From positions 19,409-83,408 of the forward strand of contig JAKDRW010000003.1 of the NCBI GenBank assembly GCA_030454225.1: a stretch of 64,000 bases of DNA, given 5' to 3'. The notes beneath the pieces are model-generated. The model saw only the letters and a list, made by a program, of their open reading frames with translations, had not been told where the DNA came from and made no database searches. The DNA comes from Vreelandella subglaciescola (lineage in GTDB: Bacteria > Pseudomonadota > Gammaproteobacteria > Pseudomonadales > Halomonadaceae). A program made the translations under genes and the position numbers. Below, in pieces: positions 1 to 8,665 of the stretch. The stretch's first letter is position 1. Each line of letters begins with the position of its first letter.

Positions 1-2
1 CA

Positions 3-26
3 GGCGCTTATGAGGCGGACGAATAG
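3..26 (+). CDS. 3' end of an upstream gene, possibly nadD (partial)
   Basis: Only eight codons are inside the window. Frame 3 reads GAYEADE and then a TAG stop. In related genomes rsfS is normally preceded by nadD (nicotinate-nucleotide adenylyltransferase), so position suggests nadD. Frame 1 is also open to a stop at 43-45, so the frame itself is uncertain. The call rests on synteny rather than recognisable sequence. Confidence 0.25.
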   Translation, partial: GAYEADE

Positions 27-28
27 CG

Positions 29-57
29 CTGGCAGTCACGCATAAAGCCGTTACAAT
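29..57 (+). promoter_or_regulatory. Candidate sigma70 promoter upstream of rsfS
   Basis: CTGGCA (29-34, 4 of 6 to the -35 consensus) is followed after 17 nt by TACAAT (52-57, 5 of 6 to the -10 consensus). It sits about 45 nt before the rsfS start. Spacing and -10 match are good, but this is pattern matching only. Confidence 0.35.
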
Positions 58-101
58 GGCCGGCTTCACACGCTTTCCAACGGGATTGGCATTTGCCCCT
101 C

Positions 102-485
102 ATGCATATTGATACCTTAAAAACGCTTGCAACTGATGCACTGGAAGAACTCAAGGCCCGCGACGTTACCGCGCTCGACGTGGCCAAGCTGACCAACGTG
201 ACCGACGTCATGCTGATTGCCAGCGGCACCTCGACGCGCCACGTCGCGGCGATTGCGCAAAACGTGGTGGAAAAAGCCAAGGCGCAAGGGCTGCATCCGC
301 ACGGCGTCGAAGGCGGCGGCAACGCTGACTGGGTGCTGGTGGACCTGGGCGATATCATCGTCCATGTGATGCTGCCCGAGGCCCGCGAGCTTTATGACCT
401 GGAACGCCTGTGGGCCGACTTGCCCGCCGAAGGCGGCGTTGAACAGCTGCGCGAGCGCCTCGAAGAGCAGGTCGGCTCGCGATGA
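102..485 (+). CDS. rsfS: Ribosomal silencing factor RsfS
   Basis: RsfS binds ribosomal protein uL14 on the 50S subunit and blocks subunit joining, which lowers translation when nutrients are short. The product carries the Iojap/RsfS signature: an N-terminal helix, ALDV, GTSTRHV near residue 45, and the DW..VDLGD..VHVM core. I chose the ATG at 102 because MHIDTLKTL aligns with the usual family N-terminus. The ORF track begins at a TTG at 93 that has a better-placed GGGA, so the start is uncertain by three codons. The C-terminal tail is about 20 residues longer than in E. coli. The stop overlaps the rlmH start (ATGA), so the two genes are translationally coupled. Confidence 0.95.
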   Translation: MHIDTLKTLATDALEELKARDVTALDVAKLTNVTDVMLIASGTSTRHVAAIAQNVVEKAKAQGLHPHGVEGGGNADWVLVDLGDIIVHVMLPEARELYDLERLWADLPAEGGVEQLRERLEEQVGSR

Positions 486-949
486 AAATCCGCCTGCTGG
501 CGGTAGGCACGCGCATGCCCGGCTGGGTAGCAGACGGGGTGGAAACCTACCGCAAGCGGCTGCCGCGGGATTTTACCTTTGAAATCGAAGAGATTGCGCT
601 GGGCCAGCGCGGCAAAAGCAGCAGTGCCGCCAAGGCTCGCGAGCAGGAAGCCAGGCGCATACGCGAGCGGCTGAAAGGCGACGAGCACCTGGTGGCGCTG
701 GAGGTGAAAGGCCAGCCCTGGACTACCCAAAAGCTTGCGCAAAAGGCCGACGACTGGCGCATGCAGGGGTGCGACGTAGTGCTTTTGGTCGGCGGGCCGG
801 ATGGCCTGGCGCCCGAGCTGTCAGCGTCGGCGCATAGCGCCTGGTCACTGTCACCGCTGACGCTGCCCCACCCGCTGGTACGCGTGATTCTGGCCGAACA
901 GCTGTACCGCGCCTGGACGCTATTGGTCGGTCACCCGTACCACCGCTAG
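482..949 (+). CDS. rlmH: 23S rRNA (pseudouridine1915-N3)-methyltransferase RlmH
   Basis: RlmH is a SPOUT-class methyltransferase that methylates pseudouridine 1915 in helix 69 of 23S rRNA, acting on assembled 70S ribosomes. The protein is 155 aa, the normal family length. It has the SPOUT SAM-binding loop LVGGPDG near residue 103 and the conserved C-terminal LAEQLYRAW...HPYHR, which forms part of the trefoil knot and catalytic site. It overlaps rsfS by 4 bp, the usual arrangement, so both are probably made from one transcript. Confidence 0.97.
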   Translation: MKIRLLAVGTRMPGWVADGVETYRKRLPRDFTFEIEEIALGQRGKSSSAAKAREQEARRIRERLKGDEHLVALEVKGQPWTTQKLAQKADDWRMQGCDVVLLVGGPDGLAPELSASAHSAWSLSPLTLPHPLVRVILAEQLYRAWTLLVGHPYHR

Positions 950-1027
950 CGCGACGTTTTGTTTATGTAGCACGATTCGGAGAGTCTGTTCGCTTGTTTT
1001 GCCTTTATATAACCGCTAGCCGTTGCC

Positions 1028-2953
1028 ATGCCGTCGCGCCTTGATGCGTTAAAAAACACCGAGCAGGAGCAGCGGATTTTTCGTCACCGCGCGCTGCTGG
1101 CGCTGTTGTTCGTGATCGTGCTGACGGCGCTGCTGGTCAGCCGGCTGGTGTATTTGCAGGTTGTCGAGCACGACAAGTACAGCACTCGCTCGGAAAGCAA
1201 CCGCGTGCGCGTTGAGCCGCTGCCCCCCACGCGGGGATTGATCTATGGTCGCAATGGCGTGCTGCTGGCCGAAAACCGCCCGACCTATAACCTGACGCTG
1301 GTGCGCGAACGGGTCGACGATCTGGATGAGACCCTTGAGCGGCTGGTCGACCTGCTTGACCTGCCCGCTGATGATGTCGACGCCTTCAACCAGCGCTCGC
1401 GCCAGCGCCAGCGCCCCTTCCAGCCGGCGCTTTTGATGAGCGATTTAAATCAACGGCAAATTGCCCGGCTGGCGGTTAATCGCCACCGCTTGCCAGGCGT
1501 TGAAGTGGAAGCGCAGCTGTTACGCTACTACCCCAATGCAGAAATCATGTCCCATGCGCTGGGCTATGTCGGGCGGATCAATACTGACGAGCTGAAAACG
1601 CTGGATACCGGGCGCTATGCGGGCACTCATTTTATTGGCAAGACCGGCATCGAGCGGTTTTACGAAGATGCGCTGCACGGCGAAGCAGGGCTGCGCAAGG
1701 TAGAAACCAACGCCCGCGGTCGGGTGCTGCGCGAGCTGGGCCGCCAGGACCCGGTGCCCGGTAAAAACCTGACGCTAACGCTTGATACCGAGCTTCAGCG
1801 GCTGGCGGTTGACCTGCTCGGGGATCGCCGTGGGTCTATCGTGGCAATTGAGCCGCAAAGCGGTGAAATACTCGCCATGGCGTCAACGCCGGGGTTTGAC
1901 AGCAACCAGTTTGTTACCGGCATCGACGTGGCGTCCTACCAGTCGTTGCAGCAAGATATCGACCTGCCGCTGTTTAATCGCGCGATCCGCGGGCATTATC
2001 CCTCGGGCTCGACGATCAAGCCGTTTGTGGCCATCGCCGGGCTGAACGAAGGGGTGATTACGCCAGAGCACACGATTAACGACCCGGGCTATTTCCAGCT
2101 GCCCAACGATTCGCGCCGCTACCGCAACTGGCTGCGCTGGGGGCACGGGCGGGTCGATATGGAGCGCTCGTTGGCGGTGTCCAATAACACCTACTACTAC
2201 TCGCTGGCGCACGACCTGGGAATCGACAAGCTGCACCGCCAGCTCGGCGGCTTTGGCCTTGGCCAGCGCGTTGCCTACGATGTGCAGGGCGAAAGCCGCG
2301 GGCTGTTGCCGTCGCGCGAGTGGAAGCGTGAAAAGTACAATCAGCCCTGGTATCCCGGCGAAACGCTGTCGGTCGGCATTGGCCAGGGCTATTTGCAAAT
2401 TACCCCGCTGCAGCTGGCAACGGCGACGGCGACCCTTGCCAACAAGGGCAAGTGGGTCAAGCCGCGGCTGGCGCGTAAAGTAGACGGTGAGCCGCTTTCG
2501 CGCGAGCTGCCCGATACGCCCGACGATATTGAGCTGGATGACGCAAGCGGCTGGACTACGGTATTCAACGGCATGGAAAAGGTAATGAGTGGCCGTGAAG
2601 GCACCGCGCGGCGTTCAGGCAAAGGGCTTGAATACCGCATGGCGGGAAAATCCGGCACCGCGCAGGTCTTTTCGCTGGGCCAGGAGCAGCGCTATAACGC
2701 CGATGAGCTGGCCGAGCGGCTGCGCGACCACGCGCTGTTTATTGCCTTTGCCCCGGTTGACGACCCGCAGATAGCGGTGGCGGTGATTATCGAAAACGTC
2801 GGCGGCGGCAGTACCCATGCCTCCCCCGTGGCGCGCGCAATGACCGATGCCTGGCTTTTGAGCCAAGGCCACCTGCCCGGTAGCGATGAGCCGGATAGCG
2901 AGGCGGGCAACGATCCCGTTGCCAGCAGCCCACACCGCGCAATGGGAGAGTAG
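1028..2953 (+). CDS. mrdA: Penicillin-binding protein 2 (peptidoglycan DD-transpeptidase)
   Basis: PBP2 is the elongasome transpeptidase that cross-links new lateral-wall peptidoglycan together with RodA and MreBCD. The 641 aa protein has a short cytoplasmic N-terminus, one membrane anchor at about residues 22-45, a dimerisation/pedestal domain (the RGLIYGRNG motif), and a C-terminal transpeptidase domain. The active-site motifs are S328-T-I-K, S385-N-N and K541-S-G-T. These positions are typical of PBP2 rather than FtsI. There is no clear Shine-Dalgarno sequence before the ATG. Only three bases separate its stop from the rodA ATG, so the pair is an operon. Confidence 0.97.
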   Translation: MPSRLDALKNTEQEQRIFRHRALLALLFVIVLTALLVSRLVYLQVVEHDKYSTRSESNRVRVEPLPPTRGLIYGRNGVLLAENRPTYNLTLVRERVDDLDETLERLVDLLDLPADDVDAFNQRSRQRQRPFQPALLMSDLNQRQIARLAVNRHRLPGVEVEAQLLRYYPNAEIMSHALGYVGRINTDELKTLDTGRYAGTHFIGKTGIERFYEDALHGEAGLRKVETNARGRVLRELGRQDPVPGKNLTLTLDTELQRLAVDLLGDRRGSIVAIEPQSGEILAMASTPGFDSNQFVTGIDVASYQSLQQDIDLPLFNRAIRGHYPSGSTIKPFVAIAGLNEGVITPEHTINDPGYFQLPNDSRRYRNWLRWGHGRVDMERSLAVSNNTYYYSLAHDLGIDKLHRQLGGFGLGQRVAYDVQGESRGLLPSREWKREKYNQPWYPGETLSVGIGQGYLQITPLQLATATATLANKGKWVKPRLARKVDGEPLSRELPDTPDDIELDDASGWTTVFNGMEKVMSGREGTARRSGKGLEYRMAGKSGTAQVFSLGQEQRYNADELAERLRDHALFIAFAPVDDPQIAVAVIIENVGGGSTHASPVARAMTDAWLLSQGHLPGSDEPDSEAGNDPVASSPHRAMGE

Positions 2954-2956
2954 GTC

Positions 2957-4117
2957 ATGCCCTGGACCACCGTGACACGCTTGCTCAACCGCCACCCCGT
3001 GCGCCCGCCGGATAGCGGCATGTCGCGGCGTAAAAGCCTGTGGGAAAATATTCACCTGGACCCTTGGCTCTTAGGGCTGGTGCTTTTGATGATGGGGGGC
3101 GGGCTGCTGGTGCTGTATAGCGCGTCGGGGCAGCACTTGAGCATGGTTGCCGGACAGGCGCTGCGGTTTGGCGTCGCCCTTGCGCTGATGGCGGGGATCG
3201 CCCAGTTCCCCCCCTCGACCTTTTTGCGCTGGGCACCGCTGATGTATGGGCTGGGAATGCTGATGCTGCTGGCGGTTGAGTTGGTGGGGGATATTGGTAT
3301 GGGCGCGCAGCGCTGGCTGGAAATACCTGGCGTTATCCGTTTTCAACCCTCGGAAATGATGAAGCTGGCGACGCCGCTGATGGTGGCCGCCTACCTCAGC
3401 CGCACGGGGGTGCCGCCGCGGCTGCACCACCTGTTGATTTCGGCGCTGATTATCGGCGCGCCGGTTGTGCTGGTCGCCATGCAGCCGGACCTGGGCACGG
3501 CGATGCTAGTGGCCTGCGCGGGATTGTTGGTGGTCCTGTTGGCGGGGCTTTCATGGCGGCTTATCGGCTGTTTTATCGCTATTCTGGCCGCGGCGCTGCC
3601 GCTTTTGTGGATCAACCTGCACAGCTATCAGCGCCAGCGTATCCTGACGTTTTTAAACCCTGAAAGTGACCCGCTGGGTGCCGGCTGGAACATTATCCAG
3701 TCGACCACGGCGATTGGCAGCGGCGGCGTATGGGGTAAAGGGTGGTTCGAAGGCACCCAGTCGCAGCTTGAGTTTTTGCCCGAGCGCCACACCGATTTTA
3801 TTATCGCCGTGCTCGGCGAAGAGTTCGGCCTGGTCGGAATGACGGCGCTGCTGGCGCTTTATTTGATCATGGTATGCCGCGGGCTGTGGCTGGCGGCGGG
3901 TGCGCAGGATAGCTTCGGGCGCCTGGCGGCGGGCAGCATTATTCTGACCTTTTTTATCTATGTGTTTGTTAACGTCGGCATGGTCAGCGGCATCTTGCCG
4001 GTAGTTGGCGTGCCGCTGCCGCTGATCAGCTACGGCGGTACCTCGAGCGTGACCCTGCTGGTGGGGTTTGGCGTACTGATGTCGGTTCACGCTCATCGAC
4101 GGCTTTTGCCGCGTTAA
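2957..4117 (+). CDS. rodA: Rod-shape peptidoglycan glycosyltransferase RodA
   Basis: RodA is the SEDS-family glycan polymerase that pairs with PBP2 in side-wall growth. The protein is 386 aa and very hydrophobic, with about ten membrane segments. Recognisable family blocks are QPDLGTA (the SEDS box), the conserved loop W..I.S..AIGSGG..GKG, the LPE.HTDFI block, and LPLISYGG at the C-terminus. GGGAGAGTAGG lies just before the ATG. A second in-frame ATG (MSRRKS) 21 codons in would also give a normal RodA, so the first 21 residues are less certain. Confidence 0.96.
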   Translation: MPWTTVTRLLNRHPVRPPDSGMSRRKSLWENIHLDPWLLGLVLLMMGGGLLVLYSASGQHLSMVAGQALRFGVALALMAGIAQFPPSTFLRWAPLMYGLGMLMLLAVELVGDIGMGAQRWLEIPGVIRFQPSEMMKLATPLMVAAYLSRTGVPPRLHHLLISALIIGAPVVLVAMQPDLGTAMLVACAGLLVVLLAGLSWRLIGCFIAILAAALPLLWINLHSYQRQRILTFLNPESDPLGAGWNIIQSTTAIGSGGVWGKGWFEGTQSQLEFLPERHTDFIIAVLGEEFGLVGMTALLALYLIMVCRGLWLAAGAQDSFGRLAAGSIILTFFIYVFVNVGMVSGILPVVGVPLPLISYGGTSSVTLLVGFGVLMSVHAHRRLLPR

Positions 4118-4136
4118 TTTTCAGGAGTCAAGCCTA

Positions 4137-5273
4137 ATGTATCAAGCCTTTCAGCTGCGCCGGCGGTGCCAGGCGGTGGCCATGGCGGTGGGCGCACTGG
4201 GCGTTGCGCACGCGGCCGTGGCCGCGCCCGACTTTGACCCCCGACAAGCAGGGTCCGACGCCGCAGCGCTGGTCGAGGAACTGAGCGGGCAAGGCATCCC
4301 CCGCGATTTCCTGGTTGACACGCTAAGCCGCGCCAGTGCCAGCCAGGAGGTACTGGACGCCATGTCCGGTGCCGCCGAGTACCACATGGAATGGCCCGAA
4401 TACCGCGCTATTTTCATGACCGATCGGCGCGTTGAAGAAGGCGCGGCGTTTATGCGCGAGCACCGTGAGGCGCTGGAGAAGGCGCGGGCAGAATATGGCG
4501 TGGCGCCCGCAGTGATCACGGCGATTATCGGCGTAGAAACCTACTACGGACGCCATAAAGGCGAGCACCGCGTGCTCGACTCGCTGGCCACGCTGGCGTT
4601 TCGCCACCCGCAGCGCGGCGACTTTTTCCGCGGCGAGCTGGCGGCATTTTTGCGCTTGGCCTTTGAGCAGGACGTCGACCCCGAGACGCTGCGCGGCTCT
4701 TACGCCGGCGCCATGGGCTATCCGCAGTTTATTCCCACCAGCTACGACGCCTACGCCGTGGATTTCGACGACGACGGCAAGCGCGACCTGTGGCATAACC
4801 CGGTCGACGCCATTGGCAGCGTGGCCCACTACTTTGCCGAACACGACTGGCGCGCGGGGGACGCCGTATACCAGCTGGCAGACGGGCCCAAAACGCCGCC
4901 CGAGGGCATCGAGCTGAACCAGACGTCGCGGCCGTCGGTCACGCTGGGTGAGGCCAAAAAAGCCGGCATTACCCCCGTTGAAAACCGCAGCGAGGCGCTT
5001 TTTCAGGGCCCCCTTTTCCACGTACCTCTGGCTCAGGGCTCCCTGTCTCAAGGCGCTTTTGCCCAAGATCCCGAGCGGTGGGTAGTGCCGCTGCGTTTGG
5101 CCATGGAGGAGGGCGCGCCTCAGTACCGGCTGGGCGGGTTTAATTTTTACGTGATCACGCGCTATAACCATAGCCATCTGTACGCCATGGCAGTCGCTGA
5201 GCTTGCCGAGGCCATCGCCGACGCAGCGGCGCACGACAGGGCGTCACCCGATCAAGATGAGGAGCTGGAATGA
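4137..5273 (+). CDS. mltB: Lytic murein transglycosylase B
   Basis: MltB cleaves the MurNAc-GlcNAc glycosidic bond of peptidoglycan with formation of a 1,6-anhydro end. The 378 aa protein starts with a Sec-type signal sequence that shows no lipobox cysteine, so this copy looks soluble and periplasmic rather than lipidated as in E. coli. The catalytic glutamate is E134 in the GVETYYGR motif, followed by the family blocks YAGAMGYPQFIPTS and DFDDDGKRDLW. The C-terminal part contains the conserved NFYVITRYNHS stretch. It sits between rodA and rlpA and overlaps rlpA by 4 bp (ATGA). Confidence 0.95.
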   Translation: MYQAFQLRRRCQAVAMAVGALGVAHAAVAAPDFDPRQAGSDAAALVEELSGQGIPRDFLVDTLSRASASQEVLDAMSGAAEYHMEWPEYRAIFMTDRRVEEGAAFMREHREALEKARAEYGVAPAVITAIIGVETYYGRHKGEHRVLDSLATLAFRHPQRGDFFRGELAAFLRLAFEQDVDPETLRGSYAGAMGYPQFIPTSYDAYAVDFDDDGKRDLWHNPVDAIGSVAHYFAEHDWRAGDAVYQLADGPKTPPEGIELNQTSRPSVTLGEAKKAGITPVENRSEALFQGPLFHVPLAQGSLSQGAFAQDPERWVVPLRLAMEEGAPQYRLGGFNFYVITRYNHSHLYAMAVAELAEAIADAAAHDRASPDQDEELE

Positions 5274-6250
5274 GACACCGTCGTCGCACGGCATGGCCCG
5301 ACGCCATTTCCCGCACGCTGTTATCGACCTGCGCGCTGCTGACGCTTGCCGGCTGTGCCAGTCAGAGCGCCCAGCCGCCGCCGGACGAAGCGCCGGCGAC
5401 CCAGACCGAGGCCGACAAGGCGCCAGCGGCAAGCGACAAGGCGTCCGGCGGCGGGCGCTATGCGATGAATGCCGACGCCTATCCGCTCGACCCACCCGAC
5501 CTTTCCCGGGTGCCCGATGCTACGCCGCGCACTGAGCCGCTATCGAAGGCGGGCAACCGCTCTACGTATACCGTATGGGGAAAAAAGTACCGCGTGCTGC
5601 CCGATGCCAAAGGCTATAGCAAAACCGGTACCGCCTCCTGGTACGGTAAAAAGTTTCACGGCTACGCTACGTCCAGCGGTGAAATTTACGACATGTACGA
5701 AATGAGCGCGGCGCATCGTTCGCTGCCGCTGCCGACGTTTGCTCGCGTTACGCGCGAGGGCACCCATAAATCGGTGATTGTGCGGATCAATGACCGCGGG
5801 CCTTTTCACAGCGAGCGCGAGATCGACCTGTCCTACGCCGCGGCGTCAAAGCTTGGGCTGACCGATCACGGTACGGGGCGCGTCAAAGTGGAAGCCATCG
5901 ACCCCGAACAGTGGGCCGCGCAGCAGGGTAAGGGAGGCGCTACGCCGCCGAGCAACAAGCCGCCCCAGGCAGCGTCAAAACCTCAGGCGCCCGCCGCTGC
6001 GCCGGCTAACAAGGCGCCGGCGGCGTCGGGTGACGGCGTCTATTGGCAGGTAGCGGCGCTTGAAAGCGAGCAGGGGGCCGCCAAGCTTAAGCGCCGCCTG
6101 GCAGGCGAACTTGATCAGCCAGTGCGGGTAGCCGAAGACGCGGGCGTGTATCGGGTTCAGGTCGGGCCGGTAGCGCCCGGCGCTGACGACGCCGCGTTGC
6201 GCGATAGTTTGCGCAATGCAGGCTTTCCCCAGGCATTTATCGTGCGATAA
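5270..6250 (+). CDS. rlpA: Septal ring lytic transglycosylase / rare lipoprotein A RlpA
   Basis: RlpA is an outer-membrane lipoprotein that binds denuded glycan strands and in Pseudomonas cleaves them during daughter-cell separation. The 326 aa product has a lipoprotein signal with lipobox LAGC (Cys29), a low-complexity Ala/Pro/Lys-rich linker, a double-psi beta-barrel domain (TASWYGKKFHG ... VIVRINDRGPF ... IDLSYAAA), a second Ala/Pro-rich linker and a C-terminal SPOR domain of about 75 residues. The DPBB motif contains the His and Asp positions expected of an active enzyme. The start codon overlaps the mltB stop. Confidence 0.95.
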   Translation: MRHRRRTAWPDAISRTLLSTCALLTLAGCASQSAQPPPDEAPATQTEADKAPAASDKASGGGRYAMNADAYPLDPPDLSRVPDATPRTEPLSKAGNRSTYTVWGKKYRVLPDAKGYSKTGTASWYGKKFHGYATSSGEIYDMYEMSAAHRSLPLPTFARVTREGTHKSVIVRINDRGPFHSEREIDLSYAAASKLGLTDHGTGRVKVEAIDPEQWAAQQGKGGATPPSNKPPQAASKPQAPAAAPANKAPAASGDGVYWQVAALESEQGAAKLKRRLAGELDQPVRVAEDAGVYRVQVGPVAPGADDAALRDSLRNAGFPQAFIVR

Positions 6251-6330
6251 TACGCCTCCCTTGCGGATAAGCGGCTATGCTGCGCCGTCGCTGAACGTCA
6301 TCGAATGCTTGAATAAGCGAGACTCATGTA

Positions 6331-7611
6331 ATGAAAGCGTTGTTTATAAAACAGCTAAAAAACTCGTCACGAAAACGGTCAACCGTGAGTCCGGCAGCGC
6401 CGCTGACAGGCTCTTTGCGCGCCTTTTTTGGCGCCGCGCTGTGTGCCGCCGCGATTATTTCGGTGGGCGCGGCTACCTCAATGCCGGCGAGCGCGCAGGC
6501 GATTCCGCAGCCGCAGACCATCGTTCCTTCGGCGCCGCAGCTGGCGGCCAGCTCGTGGATTCTGATGGACGCCAACAGCGGCCATATCTTGGCGCAAAAC
6601 AACGCCGATGAGCGTTTGCCGCCGGCCAGCCTGACCAAGTTGATGACGGCGTATCTCGCCGAGCGCGAGCTGGATCGGGGCTCGATCAGCGCCGATGACA
6701 AGGTCAACATCAGCGAAAAAGCCTGGCGTACCGGTGGCTCGAAGATGTTTGTCGAGGTGGGCAGTCAGGTGCCCATCGAGCAGCTGCTGCACGGCATCGT
6801 GATCGTGTCGGGCAACGATGCAAGCGTCGCCATGGCCGAGCATATTGCCGGCGGTGAGACGCAGTTTGCCGATTTGATGAACCAGCACGCCGCGCGCCTG
6901 GGCATGGAAAACACCCATTTTAAAAATGCCACCGGCCTGCCGATGGAGGGGCACTATTCAAGCGCCCACGATTTGGCGCGGCTGGCTCAGCACATTATCA
7001 ATGATTACCCCGAACACTATAAAATGTACTCCGAGCGCAGCTTTTCCTACGGCGGCATTGATCAGCCCAACCGCAACCGTCTGCTGTGGCGCGACCCCTC
7101 GGCTGACGGGCTGAAAACCGGCTGGACCGACGCAGCGGGCTATTGCCTGGTATCGTCGGCCAAGCGCGACGATATGCGCCTGGTCGCGGTGGTTATGGGC
7201 ACCAAGTCTGAAGAGGCCCGGGTTCAAGAGTCGCAAAAGCTGCTCAGCTACGGATTTCGTTTTTACCAAACCCAGCACCTCTACGAGCGCGGTGCGGTGC
7301 TTGCCACCCCGCGCGTGTGGGGCGGGGATATCAACGAGGTGCGCGTCGGCGTCGATGACGAAGTGTTTATGACCCTGCCGCGCAACCGTAATGAAGAGCT
7401 GCGCGCCAAGCTTGATTTGCAAAGCGACATGAGCGCCCCCATTGCAGTAGGTGATGAGGTGGGTACGCTCGACGTCACGCTGGGCGATAACGTGGTTGGC
7501 ACGCGCACTCTGGTAGCGCTTGAAGACGTTGAAGAAGGCGGTTTTTTCAAGCGTCTGATGGATCAGGTCAAGCGCTTTTTCAGCGGCTTGTTCAGCCGCT
7601 TTACCGACTAA
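6331..7611 (+). CDS. dacA: D-alanyl-D-alanine carboxypeptidase (PBP5/6 family)
   Basis: The enzyme removes the terminal D-Ala from peptidoglycan pentapeptides at the periplasmic face of the inner membrane. The peptidase S11 motifs are S100-L-T-K103, S160-G-N and K262-T-G. A PBP5 C-terminal beta-domain follows, and the protein ends in an amphipathic membrane-anchoring helix (the FFKRLMDQVKRFF region). The N-terminus has an unusually long positively charged n-region before the signal hydrophobic core. No strong Shine-Dalgarno precedes the ATG. The gene closes the cell-wall run mrdA-rodA-mltB-rlpA-dacA. Confidence 0.96.
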   Translation: MKALFIKQLKNSSRKRSTVSPAAPLTGSLRAFFGAALCAAAIISVGAATSMPASAQAIPQPQTIVPSAPQLAASSWILMDANSGHILAQNNADERLPPASLTKLMTAYLAERELDRGSISADDKVNISEKAWRTGGSKMFVEVGSQVPIEQLLHGIVIVSGNDASVAMAEHIAGGETQFADLMNQHAARLGMENTHFKNATGLPMEGHYSSAHDLARLAQHIINDYPEHYKMYSERSFSYGGIDQPNRNRLLWRDPSADGLKTGWTDAAGYCLVSSAKRDDMRLVAVVMGTKSEEARVQESQKLLSYGFRFYQTQHLYERGAVLATPRVWGGDINEVRVGVDDEVFMTLPRNRNEELRAKLDLQSDMSAPIAVGDEVGTLDVTLGDNVVGTRTLVALEDVEEGGFFKRLMDQVKRFFSGLFSRFTD

Positions 7612-7637
7612 ATACGATCAACCGCATGGAAGGAATT

Positions 7638-7949
7638 ATGCAGCCAAGCGGCACTAATCAGTTTCGTGATTTACGCCAGACCGGGGGCCAGAAATCCCCC
7701 AAAATCGTCTTCCCCTGCGACTACCCGACCAAGGTAGTGGGCGATGCGGCGGACGACTTTTCCGCGCTGGTATGTCAGCTGGTCGAGCGCCATGCGCCCG
7801 ACTTCAACGCCGCCGATATTCAGGTCATTGATAGCCGCAACGGCCGCTTTCAGTCGGTGCGCCTGACCATTCGCGCCACCGGCGAGAAGCAGCTCAATCA
7901 GCTGTTTTTGGACCTGAAGGCCACCGGCCGCGTCCACATGGTGGTGTAG
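7638..7949 (+). CDS. ybeD: YbeD/DUF493 family protein (possible lipoate regulatory protein)
   Basis: This is a small ACT-like protein of unknown mechanism that almost always sits between dacA and lipB. E. coli YbeD has a ferredoxin-like ACT fold and has been proposed to influence lipoate metabolism. The family core is visible as [34 protein letters not shown] and a C-terminal VHMVV. I chose the ATG at 7638, which follows GGAAGGA, although the spacing is tight. An upstream in-frame ATG at 7626 would add four residues. One base separates it from lipB. Confidence 0.9.
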   Translation: MQPSGTNQFRDLRQTGGQKSPKIVFPCDYPTKVVGDAADDFSALVCQLVERHAPDFNAADIQVIDSRNGRFQSVRLTIRATGEKQLNQLFLDLKATGRVHMVV

Positions 7950-7950
7950 C

Positions 7951-8604
7951 GTGAGCGAATCCACGACGATTGAACTGCATCGTTTAGGGCAGCGCGATTA
8001 CCTGCCGGTGTGGCAAGCCATGCGCGAGCTGACCGATACGCGCGACGCGCAAACGCCTGACCAGTTCTGGCTGGTCGAGCACGCGCCGGTGTTTACCCAG
8101 GGGCAGGCGGGCAAGCCCGAGCATGTGCTGATGCCCGGCGATATTCCCGTGGTACAAACCGACCGCGGCGGGCAGGTGACCTATCACGGCCCCGGGCAGG
8201 TGGTGCTGTATCCGCTGCTTGACGTACGCCGCGCCAAACTGCGCGTGCGCGACCTGGTCACGGCGATGGAAAACGCGGTAATCGACGTGCTCGCCGAGTG
8301 CGGTATTGCCGCGCGCGCGCGACCCGATGCGCCGGGTGTTTATGTGGCTAATAACGGCGCTGACGCAGGCGAAGCCAAGATTGCCTCGCTGGGGCTGCGT
8401 ATTCGCCGCGGCGCGAGCTTTCACGGCGTGGCGCTAAACGTTGACTGCGATCTGGAGCCGTTTTCGCGCATTAACCCCTGCGGCTATGCGGGACTGCCGA
8501 TGGCGCGGATGTCGGCGCTTGCCGAGCGGCGCCTAAGCGTGGAGGCGGTGGGGGAAAAACTGGCGCAAGCGCTTGCCGCGCGGCTTGAGCGTCGGCTTTC
8601 ATGA
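7951..8604 (+). CDS. lipB: Octanoyl-[ACP]:protein N-octanoyltransferase LipB
   Basis: LipB transfers octanoate from acyl carrier protein to a lysine on lipoyl domains, the first step of lipoate synthesis. The 217 aa protein starts with GTG. It shows [14 protein letters not shown] (the substrate loop), the catalytic lysine K143 in AKIASLG, and the catalytic cysteine C177 in NPCGYAGL. It is followed by a strong terminator hairpin and the convergent lipA gene, which completes the pathway. Confidence 0.97.
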   Translation: MSESTTIELHRLGQRDYLPVWQAMRELTDTRDAQTPDQFWLVEHAPVFTQGQAGKPEHVLMPGDIPVVQTDRGGQVTYHGPGQVVLYPLLDVRRAKLRVRDLVTAMENAVIDVLAECGIAARARPDAPGVYVANNGADAGEAKIASLGLRIRRGASFHGVALNVDCDLEPFSRINPCGYAGLPMARMSALAERRLSVEAVGEKLAQALAARLERRLS

Positions 8605-8612
8605 TCCGGCCA

Positions 8613-8649
8613 TAAAAAAACCCCACCTGCCGTCGGGCGGCAGGTGGGG
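8613..8649 (-). terminator. Intrinsic terminator of lipA (shared lipB/lipA intergenic hairpin)
   Basis: A perfect 12-bp stem (CCCCACCTGCCG, 8621-8632, with its complement at 8638-8649) closes a 5-nt loop. A run of seven A's at 8614-8620 gives a U-tract in the lipA direction. There is no T-run on the lipB side, so it should be strongest for lipA. Confidence 0.9.
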
Positions 8650-8665
8650 TGTCGGGCGGGCGCTG